From positions 1 through 60,326 of the forward strand of contig JACPZX010000001.1 of the NCBI GenBank assembly GCA_016195325.1: DNA of 60,326 nt, given 5' to 3'. A program made the translations under genes and the position numbers. Each line of letters opens with the position of its first letter. Position 1 is the stretch's first letter. This document shows, one piece after another, positions 45,926 to 54,794 of the stretch. Below the pieces are notes generated by a model. It made no database searches. It was not told the origin of the DNA and saw only the letters and a program-made list of their open reading frames with translations. Source of the stretch: Acidobacteriota bacterium. Its GTDB lineage: Bacteria; Acidobacteriota; Polarisedimenticolia; JACPZX01.

Positions 45926-47248
45926 TTGCTCACCGTCATTCTCCTCACCATGGCGGCGGCCTCGCCGCCGCCCTCACCGCTTCTCGCGGCCGAGGTGCGG
46001 AAGGAGTTCGTCCGAGCCTGGAACGGCTACGAGCGGTTCGCCCGGGGCCATGACGAATTGCGGCCGGTGAGCCGCTCGGGCCGCGACTGGTACGCGCACA
46101 CGCTGTACATGACCCCCGTCGACGCCCTCGACACGATGATGCTGATGGGCCTCACCGACGAGTCGGCGGCGACCCGCGAGTTGCTGGCCCGGCATCTCTC
46201 CTTCGATCTCGACATCGAGGTCAAGAACTTCGAGATCACGATTCGAGAGCTCGGCGGGCTGCTGTCCGCCTACCAGCTGAGCGGCGACCGCCGGCTTCTC
46301 GCGCTCGCCGAGGACCTGGGGAACCGGCTCCTTCCCGTGTTCGACTCACCCACCGGCATGCCCTACATGTACGTCAACCTCAGGTCGGGCAAGGTCCGCG
46401 GATCGCGGAGCAATCCCGCCGAGATCGGCACGCTCATCCTCGAGTTCGGCACGCTGTCGAAGCTGACGGGCCGGCCGGTCTTCTTCGACAGGGCGAAGAG
46501 AGCCCTCGTGGCCCTCTACGAAAGGAGAGCGCCTGAGACCGGCCTCGTCGGGGAGGAGATCGACGTCGTGAGCGGAAAGTGGTTGGGCACCTTCAGCCAC
46601 GTCGGCGGCGGCATCGATTCCTACTACGAGTATCTGCTGAAGTGCGAGCGCCTGTTCGGCGATCCGGAGTGCGGGGCGATGTGGCGGACCAGCGTCGGGG
46701 CGGTCAACCGCTACCTGGCCCACGACGATCCGAACGGCGGGCTCTGGTACGGCGTGTCGGAGATGGCCACCGGGCGATCGACGGCGAGCACCTACGGCGC
46801 CCTCCAGGCCTTCTGGCCTGCCGTCCTCGCCCTCGGCGGGGATCTCGACCGCGCGCGCCGGCTGCAGGATTCCGGATTCAGGATGTGGAGTCTGCACGGC
46901 ATCGAGCCGGAGGAGATCGATTACCGGACGATGGCGGTCCTGTCGCCGGGATACCAGCTCCGGCCCGAGATCGTCGAATCGGCCTACTATCTCCACCGGC
47001 TCATCGGCGACGACCGCTACGTGACGATGGGCCGGACGTTCTTCGACGCACTCAGAGCGCGGTGCCGCGTGGACGCCGGCTACACGGTACTGAAAAGCGT
47101 CGTCACGATGGAGAAGGGGGACGAGCAGCCGAGCTACTTCCTGGCCGAGACCCTGAAGTACCTCTACCTCCTCTTCGATCCGAAGGCACTCGACTTCGAC
47201 CGCGTCGTCTTCAACACGGAAGCGCATCCCCTCCGAAAAACCTGGTAG
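45926..47248 (+). CDS. Glycoside hydrolase family 47 alpha-1,2-mannosidase
   Basis: 440 residues from TTG 45926 (short signal-like N-terminus MLTVILLTMAAAS); ATG 45950 is an alternative. GH47 signatures run through the whole length: VRKEFVRAWNGYERFARGHDEL, TPVDALDTMMLMGL, FEITIRELGGLLSAYQLSGD, GGGIDSYYEYLLK, YQLRPEIVESAYYLHRLIGDDRY, SYFLAETLKYLYLLFDP and the Ca-binding terminus VFNTEAHPL. The family (class I ER/Golgi mannosidases in eukaryotes) hydrolyses Man-alpha-1,2-Man with a Ca ion; bacterial members are uncommon. Its stop codon TAG forms the first bases of site D, and its start follows the Cys-rich peptide gene by 23 nt. Probably secreted. Confidence 0.92.
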   Translation: MLTVILLTMAAASPPPSPLLAAEVRKEFVRAWNGYERFARGHDELRPVSRSGRDWYAHTLYMTPVDALDTMMLMGLTDESAATRELLARHLSFDLDIEVKNFEITIRELGGLLSAYQLSGDRRLLALAEDLGNRLLPVFDSPTGMPYMYVNLRSGKVRGSRSNPAEIGTLILEFGTLSKLTGRPVFFDRAKRALVALYERRAPETGLVGEEIDVVSGKWLGTFSHVGGGIDSYYEYLLKCERLFGDPECGAMWRTSVGAVNRYLAHDDPNGGLWYGVSEMATGRSTASTYGALQAFWPAVLALGGDLDRARRLQDSGFRMWSLHGIEPEEIDYRTMAVLSPGYQLRPEIVESAYYLHRLIGDDRYVTMGRTFFDALRARCRVDAGYTVLKSVVTMEKGDEQPSYFLAETLKYLYLLFDPKALDFDRVVFNTEAHPLRKTW

Positions 47249-47274
47249 CGGGTTCGACTCCCGCCGACCTCACC
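47249..47274 (+). repeat. T-arm/acceptor 3' end fragment, site D (putative attachment scar)
   Basis: GCGGG-TTCGACT-CCCGC followed by CGACCTC and ACC, with the shared 15-mer at 47252-47266. It starts at the GH47 stop codon and ends 4 nt before the stop codon of the convergent PhoD gene. No tRNA body upstream (that is GH47 coding sequence) and the acceptor partner GAGGTCG is missing. Confidence 0.75.
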
Positions 47275-47277
47275 CCG

Positions 47278-49131
47278 CTAGATCGAGAGCTCCGGATCCC
47301 CCTCGACGATCCGCCTATCAAGGCGTGGGCGCTCCCCCTTCGCCCATAGACGCGCCCGATGCACGACGCGATAGCGCAGCGGCCCGCCGTTGGGATCCTC
47401 GGAGCGCTCGAGCGGGCGAGGGATGCACACGAACTCGCTCTCGATCGAATCGTCCGCGACGCAGGCCCGGCGCCGAGATGGAGCCCGTGATGAAGGCGAC
47501 CCCCACCGGCTCGAATTTCTCCGGCGGCAAAGCCCTGGCCGCGTAGCCGGCCCAGAAGCTGTGCCGATCGCCGGACACGGTGGCGAAACCGGTGATGCCC
47601 GCCTCCCGGACGAGATCGTAGATCTCGGAGCGCTCCACGTAGGCGCCGCCGTGATCGCCGCCGCCGAATCCGGCGTATCCCGCACCCGGCCACGGCCTGG
47701 TGAGCCCCTGCGGCAGATTCTGCGGATCGGCGCGCCAGTCGAGCGTGCCGAGGGAGTTGGCCCAGATCTTCCACGTCGTCTTCGACGAGCGCAGCCGATC
47801 CAGGAACCATGCCTTCTGCTCGGCGCCCAGAATCGTCTGCGGCGGATCGTCCTTCCGGAAGTTCGGCACCTCGGCCTCGCCGAAGCGAAGGGTCGGCGGC
47901 GCGTGCCCGCCGGCGTACGCGCGTCCGGCGTCCAGGATCTCCTGGGCCTCCTGCGGCATGAAGTTCGGGAAGTCGGGGCTCGACAGGGCCTCGGCCTCGG
48001 CACGACCGGTCGGCTCCTTCGATCGATAGCTGCGCTGATCGGTGATGATGAGCTCCACGTAGCGGCCCCAGCGCAGGGCGCGGTATCCGGTGAGGCTGGC
48101 GATGGCGGCGAGATTGTTCGGCTCCTGGCCCAGCCATTCGCATCGAAGCGCGTGATCGGAGCGTCCACGACGCGCGGGGGGTCGAAGTGCTCGAGCGTCG
48201 CGCCGCCCGGCTTCTTGACGCGCGCGGGCTGGTACTCGAACCACGCCTGGTTCGCCGCGACCTTGCGCGTCTGCGCCGGCCGCGTCTCCTCCCCGAACTG
48301 CAGCAGCGACTGCCAGCCGAGCCAGGAGAACTCGTGGTTGTCCCACATCGCGACGAACGGCCAGCGGGCCCGCGCATCCTGCAGGTCGGGATCGTGCAGG
48401 TACGCCCGGTAGACGGCGCGATAGTCGTCGACCGTCGTCGGGACGTGGAAGTCGGCCACCTTTTCCCCGCTCGCGTAGCGCACGACGTCGCGCAGACGGC
48501 GGTCGTACATCCCCTGCGGCCGGTCCTCCGGATACCAGACGATCTCGTAGATGAAGTCACCCAGATGGAGCACGAAGAAGAGGCGGTCCGCCTCCGGCGC
48601 CTTCTCGTCCTCGTAGATCATCCGGCGGTCGGCGTGCTGCGCGCCCTGATTGACGTTCTGACAGCTGACGAACGCGAAGCGCACCGGACGCGGGTCGTCG
48701 GGGCCGGGTGCCGTGAGGGTGCGTCCAATGCGGCTTCCCATCCCCGCGTCGTCCGTGAAGCGGTACCAGTACTCGCGCGCCGGCTTCAATCCCCCGGCGA
48801 GGACGCGGCACGTCCAATCCGACGCGGGGCCGACCGTGGCGTGCGCCGTCGCCACCACGCGCTCGAAGGCCGCGTCCTCCGACACCTCGAGCGTCAGCCG
48901 TGCCTCTTTCGCGCCGTCGCCTCCGGGATAGCGCGTCCAGAGCAGCACGCTGTCGGCCTGCGGATCGCCCGACGCGACCCCTTCCGGAAACAGGTCGCGA
49001 CGCTCACGCCATCGAACGCGCGCCGGCCGCGCCTCGTCGCCGCCCCAGGCCAGCGAGGCGCCGAGCGCGGCGGCGGCCACGCAGAACTCCCGCCGGCTGA
49101 TTCCCACCTTTGGCGGTCGATTTGATCCCAT
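47278..49131 (-). pseudogene. PhoD-like alkaline phosphatase/phosphodiesterase, two frameshifts
   Basis: From ATG 49131 a twin-arginine signal (SRREFCVAAAALGASLAWGG) opens a PhoD N-terminal domain (FPEGVASGDPQADSVLLWTRY) and metallophosphatase strands (FAFVSCQNVNQG, LHLGDFIYE, AMWDNHEFSW). The frame is lost near 48130 and continues in a second frame (NNLAAIASLTGYRALRWGR, ITDQRSYRSKEP, GFATVSGDRHSFWAGY), then returns to the first near 47480 (DDSIESEFVCIPRPLERS). The first break fits loss of one base in a short C run (CCC to CC). All metal-binding motifs survive across frames, so about 617 residues would be restored. This may be assembly error rather than decay. In this family the substrates are phosphodiesters and phosphomonoesters in the periplasm. 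Confidence 0.8.
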
Positions 49132-49375
49132 GTCCCCGTCGGGCCCGCGGAACGACGCCCATGACGCGCTCGACCGTGTTGATGTTGCTGTCAAAATCAT
49201 GCTCCCCGAAGGACGCCGGCCGTCTCGGCGATCCCTGATCCACCTCTGCGCGAGAAGGGCGCCGTGACGCGGTTGGTCGATCCTCACGCGCCCCTGAGCG
49301 TGGAATCGCTGGCGAGGGATCCGGTCGAAAGCCGAGCACCGCATCGCGGAGGCCGACGGACGCGCGACCCCGCCG

Positions 49376-50869
49376 CTACTGGATGTAGCCGAGCGAGCGC
49401 AGGCGCCGCTCGAGCTCCGGATCGAGGGGCACCGTCACCTTCTCGGGCGGCGTGAACGGAGGGACGGCGCCCGCGATCGCCTTCGACAGGCGTTCGAAAA
49501 TCCGCGACGACGCCTCGGTGCGGTACGCCGGGTCGAGAAGGTCGCGCAGCTCGCCGGGATCTGTCGTCATGTCGAACATGGCGTCGCCCCGGCCGTCGGG
49601 CCCGCGCTGCGGCTGCCAGAGGAGCTTGTAGGATCGATCCCGGATCGCGCGGTTTTTCGGCTTGAACATCACCGCCTCCGAGACGATGAGTCGGTCCCTC
49701 GCCGCGGGGCGCGCCGACGCCTTCTCGAGGATGCTCGTGCCGAAGACCGGCTTCGGGCAGGGGACGCCGAGGTAGGTGCAGAGCGTCGGCATCACGTCGA
49801 TCAGGCCGATCGGGCACGCGACCCTCGGGGCCGTCGCCGTCACGCCGGGGAGCCTCGCCGCGAACGGGATCGACAGCTCGTCGTCGTAGAGACCCTCGCC
49901 GTGGTTATCGTACCCGCGCGCGAAGAGCGCCTCGCCGTGATCGGCGGTCACGATGACGGCCGTCCGGTCACGGGACGGGGATCCGTCGATCTTCTCGATG
50001 AGCCCCGAGAACGCGGCGTCGAACTCGCTCACCCCCCGGTCGTAGCTCATCTCGAGGAGGGCGATCGACGGAGGGATGCCGGCCTCCACCGCGGGGCGTC
50101 CATCCGTGAGCCGGATCAGCTGCGAGATCGTGGCCACCTCGCGTGGGGTCAGCGGGCGCGTGTCCCGGGCGAGGGCCTCCGCCCGGGCCGCGATCGCCTC
50201 CGGGGCGAGCCGCGCGTAGGGACGGTGCGCGTCCATGAGGTGGACATAGACGAACCACCTGTCGTTCGGATCGAGGGCCTCGATCCATTTGAGCGCCGCT
50301 TTCACGACGACGTCGCCCTTGACCTCCCACGACGCGAACGAGTCGTCGTAGACATCGAACCCCTGATCGAAGCCGAAGCGGCTCTGGAGCCACGGGTTTC
50401 CCACGAACGCCGCGGTCCTGTACCCGGACGCCTTCAGGACCTCGGCGAGGGTCGTCAGCCCCGGCGCCAGGACGTCGATCCGCGGGAGGGGCTCGCTCAG
50501 GCTCGGGGCGAGACGCGACCTCGCCTTCGGGTTCGATTGAACGCGGTGCTGCGACGGGTAGAGCGACGTGAACAGGGTGGAGATCGACGGGCTCGTCCAC
50601 GGCGCCTGCGTGAACGCCTGATCGAACAGGAGGCCCTTCGAGGCGAACGCGTCGAACGCGGGCGTTCCCGCGGGTCCGCCGTAGGCGCCGACGCGATCGC
50701 GTCGCGTCGCGTCGTTGACGATCAGGAGGACGTTCGTCCCCTTCGGGGCGCCCGCCATCGCCAGATCGCCGCAGACGAGATCGCCTTCGGCCGGGAGGGC
50801 GCGCGCCTCGTGGAACGAGACGATCGCGAGGACGAGCCCCGCGAACGCCGTCGCCCAGCCTCCCTTCAT
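49376..50869 (-). CDS. Sulfatase-fold (alkaline phosphatase superfamily) hydrolase with atypical active site
   Basis: 497 residues from ATG 50869, with GAAGGGG upstream and a signal peptide (GGWATAFAGLVLAIVSF). The fold is shown by NVLLIVNDATRRDRVGAYGG, FDQAFTQAPWTSPSISTLFTSLYPSQHRV, WFVYVHLMDAHRPY, VIVTADHGEALFARGYDNHGEGLYDDELSIPFAARLPG and a C-terminal sub-domain (ELERRLRSLGYIQ). The usual C/S-x-P-x-R formylglycine motif is replaced by T-S-P-S-I, so formylglycine cannot form; Thr might act as nucleophile as in other superfamily members. The first metal strand also reads NDATRRD instead of IDTLRAD. A true sulfatase activity is therefore doubtful; phosphohydrolase or transferase is possible. 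Confidence 0.85.
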   Translation of the reverse strand: MKGGWATAFAGLVLAIVSFHEARALPAEGDLVCGDLAMAGAPKGTNVLLIVNDATRRDRVGAYGGPAGTPAFDAFASKGLLFDQAFTQAPWTSPSISTLFTSLYPSQHRVQSNPKARSRLAPSLSEPLPRIDVLAPGLTTLAEVLKASGYRTAAFVGNPWLQSRFGFDQGFDVYDDSFASWEVKGDVVVKAALKWIEALDPNDRWFVYVHLMDAHRPYARLAPEAIAARAEALARDTRPLTPREVATISQLIRLTDGRPAVEAGIPPSIALLEMSYDRGVSEFDAAFSGLIEKIDGSPSRDRTAVIVTADHGEALFARGYDNHGEGLYDDELSIPFAARLPGVTATAPRVACPIGLIDVMPTLCTYLGVPCPKPVFGTSILEKASARPAARDRLIVSEAVMFKPKNRAIRDRSYKLLWQPQRGPDGRGDAMFDMTTDPGELRDLLDPAYRTEASSRIFERLSKAIAGAVPPFTPPEKVTVPLDPELERRLRSLGYIQ

Positions 50870-51178
50870 GGCGCCCCTTCCACGGCCGCACGCCGGCCCA
50901 TCATCGCTGCCCACCGGGCCACCCGGGCCTGTCCGAACGCGGTCAGGCTGGACGCTCGCCTAAATCAGCGCCCTCACAGCAGGAAAGCCGATGCGAGCTT
51001 ACACCAGCCGGCACCCCTTCTACTGCGGCATCGACCTGCACGCGAGGACCATCTGCACCTCCGGGACGAACGTCGGATCCTCGATCAGATTCGGACAGGC
51101 TCAGGGAACCGATGAGCCGGCCGCCACGATTCGCGACGCTTGCACGCTCCGCCGGAGCGTGGGTACCCTCGCCCCCGT
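50870..51178. other. Intergenic region with IS110 remnant and a hairpin
   Basis: Between the sulfatase-like gene and the hppA promoter. Besides the IS110 remnant (separate entry) it has an inverted repeat CACGCTCCG-C-CGGAGCGTG at 51143-51161. No other gene is seen. Confidence 0.5.
50991..51066 (+). pseudogene. N-terminal remnant of an IS110-family transposase
   Basis: Reads MRAYTSRHPFYCGIDLHART then loses the family pattern after about 22-25 residues. The opening xFYCGIDLHART is the strongly conserved N-terminus (first DEDD Asp) of IS110/IS1111-type transposases. The rest of the element, including the Ser-containing C-terminal domain, is absent. Short but distinctive; a chance match is unlikely. 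Confidence 0.65.
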
Positions 51179-51208
51179 TCGACAAGCCTCCCCCATCCTT
51201 GTTATATA
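51179..51208 (+). promoter_or_regulatory. Putative hppA promoter
   Basis: TCGACA (51179-51184), 18-nt spacer, TATATA (51203-51208), followed by a leader of about 80 nt to the hppA ATG. The AT-rich -10 stands out from its GC-rich surroundings. Confidence 0.45.
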
Positions 51209-51295
51209 CTCCGCGGCCTCCCGACGGTTAACGGGTGCTGAAGCGTCTGCAGATTCGCAGGCGGCCAACCCCACAACACAATCTGTGAGGTCAGC

Positions 51296-53743
51296 ATGAA
51301 GTTCTCAGTTACTCCCGCTCTGCTCGCGGCGGCGGTCGTCCTTCTCGCCATCTCCTCGGTCTCCCCGGCGCTCGCCGCGGAGGGCGCCGCGGGGCACAAG
51401 CCCGGGGGCGAGGCCAATCTCGTCCTTCCCGACCTCAGCCAGGTCAGGTTCCTCGGCGGGATCGACGGGCACACGCTCCTCCTGTCCGGCCTCGTCGTCT
51501 GCGCGCTCGGGCTGGCCTTCGGGATGGTGATCTACAACCAGCTCAAGAACCTCCCGGTCCACGCGTCGATGCGCGAGATCTCCGAGCTGATCTACGAGAC
51601 CTGCAAGACGTACCTCCTCCAGCAGGGGAAGTTCCTCCTGATCCTCGAGCTCTTCATCGGCGTCATCATCGCCTTCTACTTCGGCGTCCTCCTGCAGTTC
51701 ACCGCCCTCAAGGTCGCGATCATCCTCCTGTTCAGCCTCGTGGGGATCGGCGGAAGCTTCGGCGTGGCCTGGTTCGGCATCCGGGTCAATACGTTCGCCA
51801 ACTCGCGGACCGCCTTCGCGAGCCTCGGCGGCAAGCCGTACCCCTGCTACGCGATCCCGCTCAAGGCGGGGATGTCCATCGGGATGCTGCTCATCAGCGT
51901 CGAGCTGTTGATGATGCTGTTCATCCTCCTGTTCATCCCCGGCGATTACGCCGGATCGTGCTTCATCGGGTTCGCCATCGGCGAGTCGCTCGGCGCCGCG
52001 GCGCTGCGCATCGCGGGAGGCATCTTCACGAAGATCGCCGACATCGGCGCGGATCTGATGAAGATCGTCTTCAAGATCAAGGAGGACGATGCCCGCAACC
52101 CCGGCGTGATCGCCGACTGCGTGGGCGACAACGCCGGCGACTCGGTCGGGCCCTCGGCGGACGGGTTCGAGACCTACGGCGTGACGGGCGTCGCGCTCAT
52201 CTCGTTCATCGTTCTCGCGATCGCGAACCCGACGATCCAGGTCCAACTCCTCGTCTGGATTTTCATGATGCGCATCGTGATGGTCATCGCGTCGGGGGCC
52301 TCCTACCTGATCAACGAGGCCCTCTCGAAGGCCCAGTACAGGACGGCCGACAAGATGGACTACGAGGCGCCGCTCACGCGGCTCGTGTGGCTCACGTCGT
52401 TCGTCTCCATCGCCCTCACTTACGTCGCCTCGTACCTGCTGATCCCCGATCTCGGCGATGGCAGCCTCTGGTGGAAGCTCTCCTCGGTCATCACCTGCGG
52501 CACTCTGGCCGGAGCGGTCATCCCGGAGCTCGTCAAGGTCTTCACCTCCACCAACTCGGGGCACGTCAGGGAGGTCGTCTCCTCGGCCCGCGAGGGCGGG
52601 GCGTCGCTGACGATCCTCGCGGGGTTCGTCGCCGGCAACTTCAGCGCCTACTGGATCGGCGTCGCCATCCTGGCCCTGATGGGGATCGCCTACGAGATCA
52701 GCACGATGGGCTTCGGGATGATCCTCCCGATCGCCCCGGCGGTCTTCGCGTTCGGCCTCGTCGCCTTCGGGTTCCTCGGCATGGGCCCGGTGACCATCGC
52801 CGTGGACTCCTACGGGCCCGTGACCGACAACGCGCAGTCGGTCTACGAGCTGTCGACGATCGAGCAGATCCCCGGCGTGAAGGCCCAGATCAAGAAGGAC
52901 TTCGGCGTCGACGTGAACTTCGAGCGGGCCAAGCACAACCTCGAGGAGAACGACGGCGCGGGGAACACCTTCAAGGCGACGGCGAAGCCCGTGCTCATCG
53001 GCACGGCCGTCGTGGGCGCGACCACGATGATCTTCTCGATCATCGTCGCCCTCACGGACGGGCTCAAGGTCAACATCGACAAGCTGTCGCTGCTGCACCC
53101 GCCGTTCCTGCTCGGGCTCATCATGGGCGGCGCCATGATCTACTGGTTCACCGGCGCCTCGACGCAGGCGGTCTCGACGGGCGCCTACCGCGCCGTCGAG
53201 TTCATCAAGGCCAACATCAAGCTCGAGGGAACGACGAGGGCCTCGGTGGCCGACTCGAAGAAGGTCGTCGAGATCTGCACGCAGTACGCGCAGAAGGGGA
53301 TGTTCAACATCTTCATGAGCGTCTTCTTCGGCACGCTCGCCTTCGCCTTCCTCCAGCCGTTCTTCTTCATCGGCTACCTGATCTCCATCGCCCTCTTCGG
53401 CCTCTTCCAGGCGATCTTCATGGCCAACGCGGGCGGCGCGTGGGACAACGCGAAGAAGATCGTCGAGGTCGACCTCAAGGAGAAGGGGACCGAGCTGCAC
53501 GCCGCCACGGTCGTGGGGGACACGGTGGGCGACCCATTCAAGGACACCTCCTCGGTCGCCATGAACCCCGTCATCAAGTTCACCACCCTCTTCGGCCTCC
53601 TCGCGGTCGAGCTCGCGGTGAGCGTGACCTACCAGCAGGGGAGCACCACGCTCACGCACGTCCTCGCGGCGGCCTTCTTCGCCGTCTCCGCCTTCTTCGT
53701 GCACCGCTCCTTCTACGGGATGCGGATCACGAAGTCGGCCTGA
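51296..53743 (+). CDS. hppA: Membrane-bound ion-translocating pyrophosphatase (divergent type)
   Basis: 815 residues, about 16 TM helices, with a signal-like N-terminus. The enzyme couples PPi hydrolysis to H+ (or Na+) export. Catalytic motifs: KIADIGADLMKIVFKIKEDD (about 246-265) followed by ARNPGVIADCVGDNAGDSVGPSADGFETYGVTG, later MGPVTIAVDSYGPVTDNAQ, DGAGNTFKATAK (about 550-562), GGAWDNAKKIVE and VVGDTVGDPFKDTSS. Canonical pumps read GADLVGKVE; here GADLMKIVFK replaces the GKVE part, so it belongs to a divergent branch. Lys in GNTFKA matches the K+-independent pattern (Ala in K+-dependent pumps). The direction and ion cannot be settled by eye. GAGGTCAGC just before the ATG is a plausible Shine-Dalgarno. 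Confidence 0.93.
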   Translation: MKFSVTPALLAAAVVLLAISSVSPALAAEGAAGHKPGGEANLVLPDLSQVRFLGGIDGHTLLLSGLVVCALGLAFGMVIYNQLKNLPVHASMREISELIYETCKTYLLQQGKFLLILELFIGVIIAFYFGVLLQFTALKVAIILLFSLVGIGGSFGVAWFGIRVNTFANSRTAFASLGGKPYPCYAIPLKAGMSIGMLLISVELLMMLFILLFIPGDYAGSCFIGFAIGESLGAAALRIAGGIFTKIADIGADLMKIVFKIKEDDARNPGVIADCVGDNAGDSVGPSADGFETYGVTGVALISFIVLAIANPTIQVQLLVWIFMMRIVMVIASGASYLINEALSKAQYRTADKMDYEAPLTRLVWLTSFVSIALTYVASYLLIPDLGDGSLWWKLSSVITCGTLAGAVIPELVKVFTSTNSGHVREVVSSAREGGASLTILAGFVAGNFSAYWIGVAILALMGIAYEISTMGFGMILPIAPAVFAFGLVAFGFLGMGPVTIAVDSYGPVTDNAQSVYELSTIEQIPGVKAQIKKDFGVDVNFERAKHNLEENDGAGNTFKATAKPVLIGTAVVGATTMIFSIIVALTDGLKVNIDKLSLLHPPFLLGLIMGGAMIYWFTGASTQAVSTGAYRAVEFIKANIKLEGTTRASVADSKKVVEICTQYAQKGMFNIFMSVFFGTLAFAFLQPFFFIGYLISIALFGLFQAIFMANAGGAWDNAKKIVEVDLKEKGTELHAATVVGDTVGDPFKDTSSVAMNPVIKFTTLFGLLAVELAVSVTYQQGSTTLTHVLAAAFFAVSAFFVHRSFYGMRITKSA

Positions 53744-53826
53744 CGCGGGATGGCCCGGCGTTTTCATCCCGACCCCGGGCCCGCCGGGAGCCCGGACCTG
53801 ATCGCAGGAATCGAGGCGGCCATCTC

Positions 53827-54794
53827 GTGAACAGGACGACGCTCGTCCTCGGCGCCACCGGCGGCTTCGGCCGGGCCGCCGTCCTCGAGCTGACGCGCAG
53901 GGTCGGAGCGTGCGGGCGCTGGTCCGAGATCCCGCCCGCGCGCAGCGGCTCCTCCACGCCGCGGATTCGCTCGAGATCGTGGCGGGCGATGCGGGTGACA
54001 GCGATGTCGTCGCGCGTGCGGCGGAGGGATGCGGGACCATCGTCCACGCCGTCAATGCCCGCTACGATCAATGGGCCTCGTTCATGCCCCGGGTCACCGA
54101 TCACGTCATCGCGGCGGCGATCGCGGCGAAGGCCACCATTCTCTTTCCGGGAAACATCTTCGGGCTGGGGGCCCCGGGCCCCGCGCCGTTCGACGAGCGC
54201 GCCATCCCGAGCCCCAACTCCCGCAAGGGGGAGCTGCGCGTCCAGCTCGAGGAGTCGCTCCGGCGCGGGACCGAAACCGGAGCGTGCAGGGTCCTCGTCC
54301 TGCGCGCCGCGGCCTACTTCGGCCCCACGGTCCGGAACAGCGTCGTCGACATGATCTTCGCGCGGGCCGCCGCCGGGAAGCCCATGACCATGTTCGGCAA
54401 TCTCGATCTCCCTCACCAGTGGGCGTAGGTGCCGGACCTCGCGCGGGCCGCCGTCGAGCTGCTCGATCTCGCGGGTCGGTTGAAGCCCTACGAGGTCGTC
54501 CACTTCGCGGGCTACCTCGCGCCCCGCCAGCGGGAGTTCATGGAGATGATCGCCGGGCGGGCGGGGCACCCGGGCCTCGGCGTGCACCAGGTTCCGTGGC
54601 GGCTCCTTCGAAACCTCGGCGGGCGCGACGAGGGACTGAACGAGCTGGCCGAGCTGAGGCACATCTACGAGGACACCTTGGTCCTGGACGATCCCCGGCG
54701 TCGCGAGCTCCTCCCGGGGTTCGTCGAGACCCCCCTCGAGGAGGCCGTCAGCGCGACCCTTTCGAGCTATCGCGCCGCCGGTGAAACCTTCTGA
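53827..54794 (+). pseudogene. NAD(P)-dependent epimerase/reductase (SDR-like), frameshift plus in-frame stop
   Basis: GTG 53827 begins NRTTLVLGATGGFGRAAVLEL, the Rossmann GxTGxxGR motif. Near 53900 the sense moves to a second frame (SVRALVRDPARAQRLL, GTIVHAVNARYDQW, LFPGNIFGLG); loss of one G from a GGGG run explains it. At 54426-54428 a TAG follows LPHQWA, and the same frame continues with VPDLARAAVELLDLAG...EVVHFAGYLAPRQREFM to 54794, so TAG probably replaces a Tyr codon (TAC/TAT). One indel and one substitution suggest real decay, though the indel alone could be a sequencing error. About 320 residues if restored. The last 14 nt overlap the ADOP permease. Confidence 0.75.

Noticed and set aside
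51305-54055. 916-codon frame antisense to hppA
   Set aside because: Extremely charged, repetitive composition and no known domain; mirror image of hydrophobic codons of hppA.
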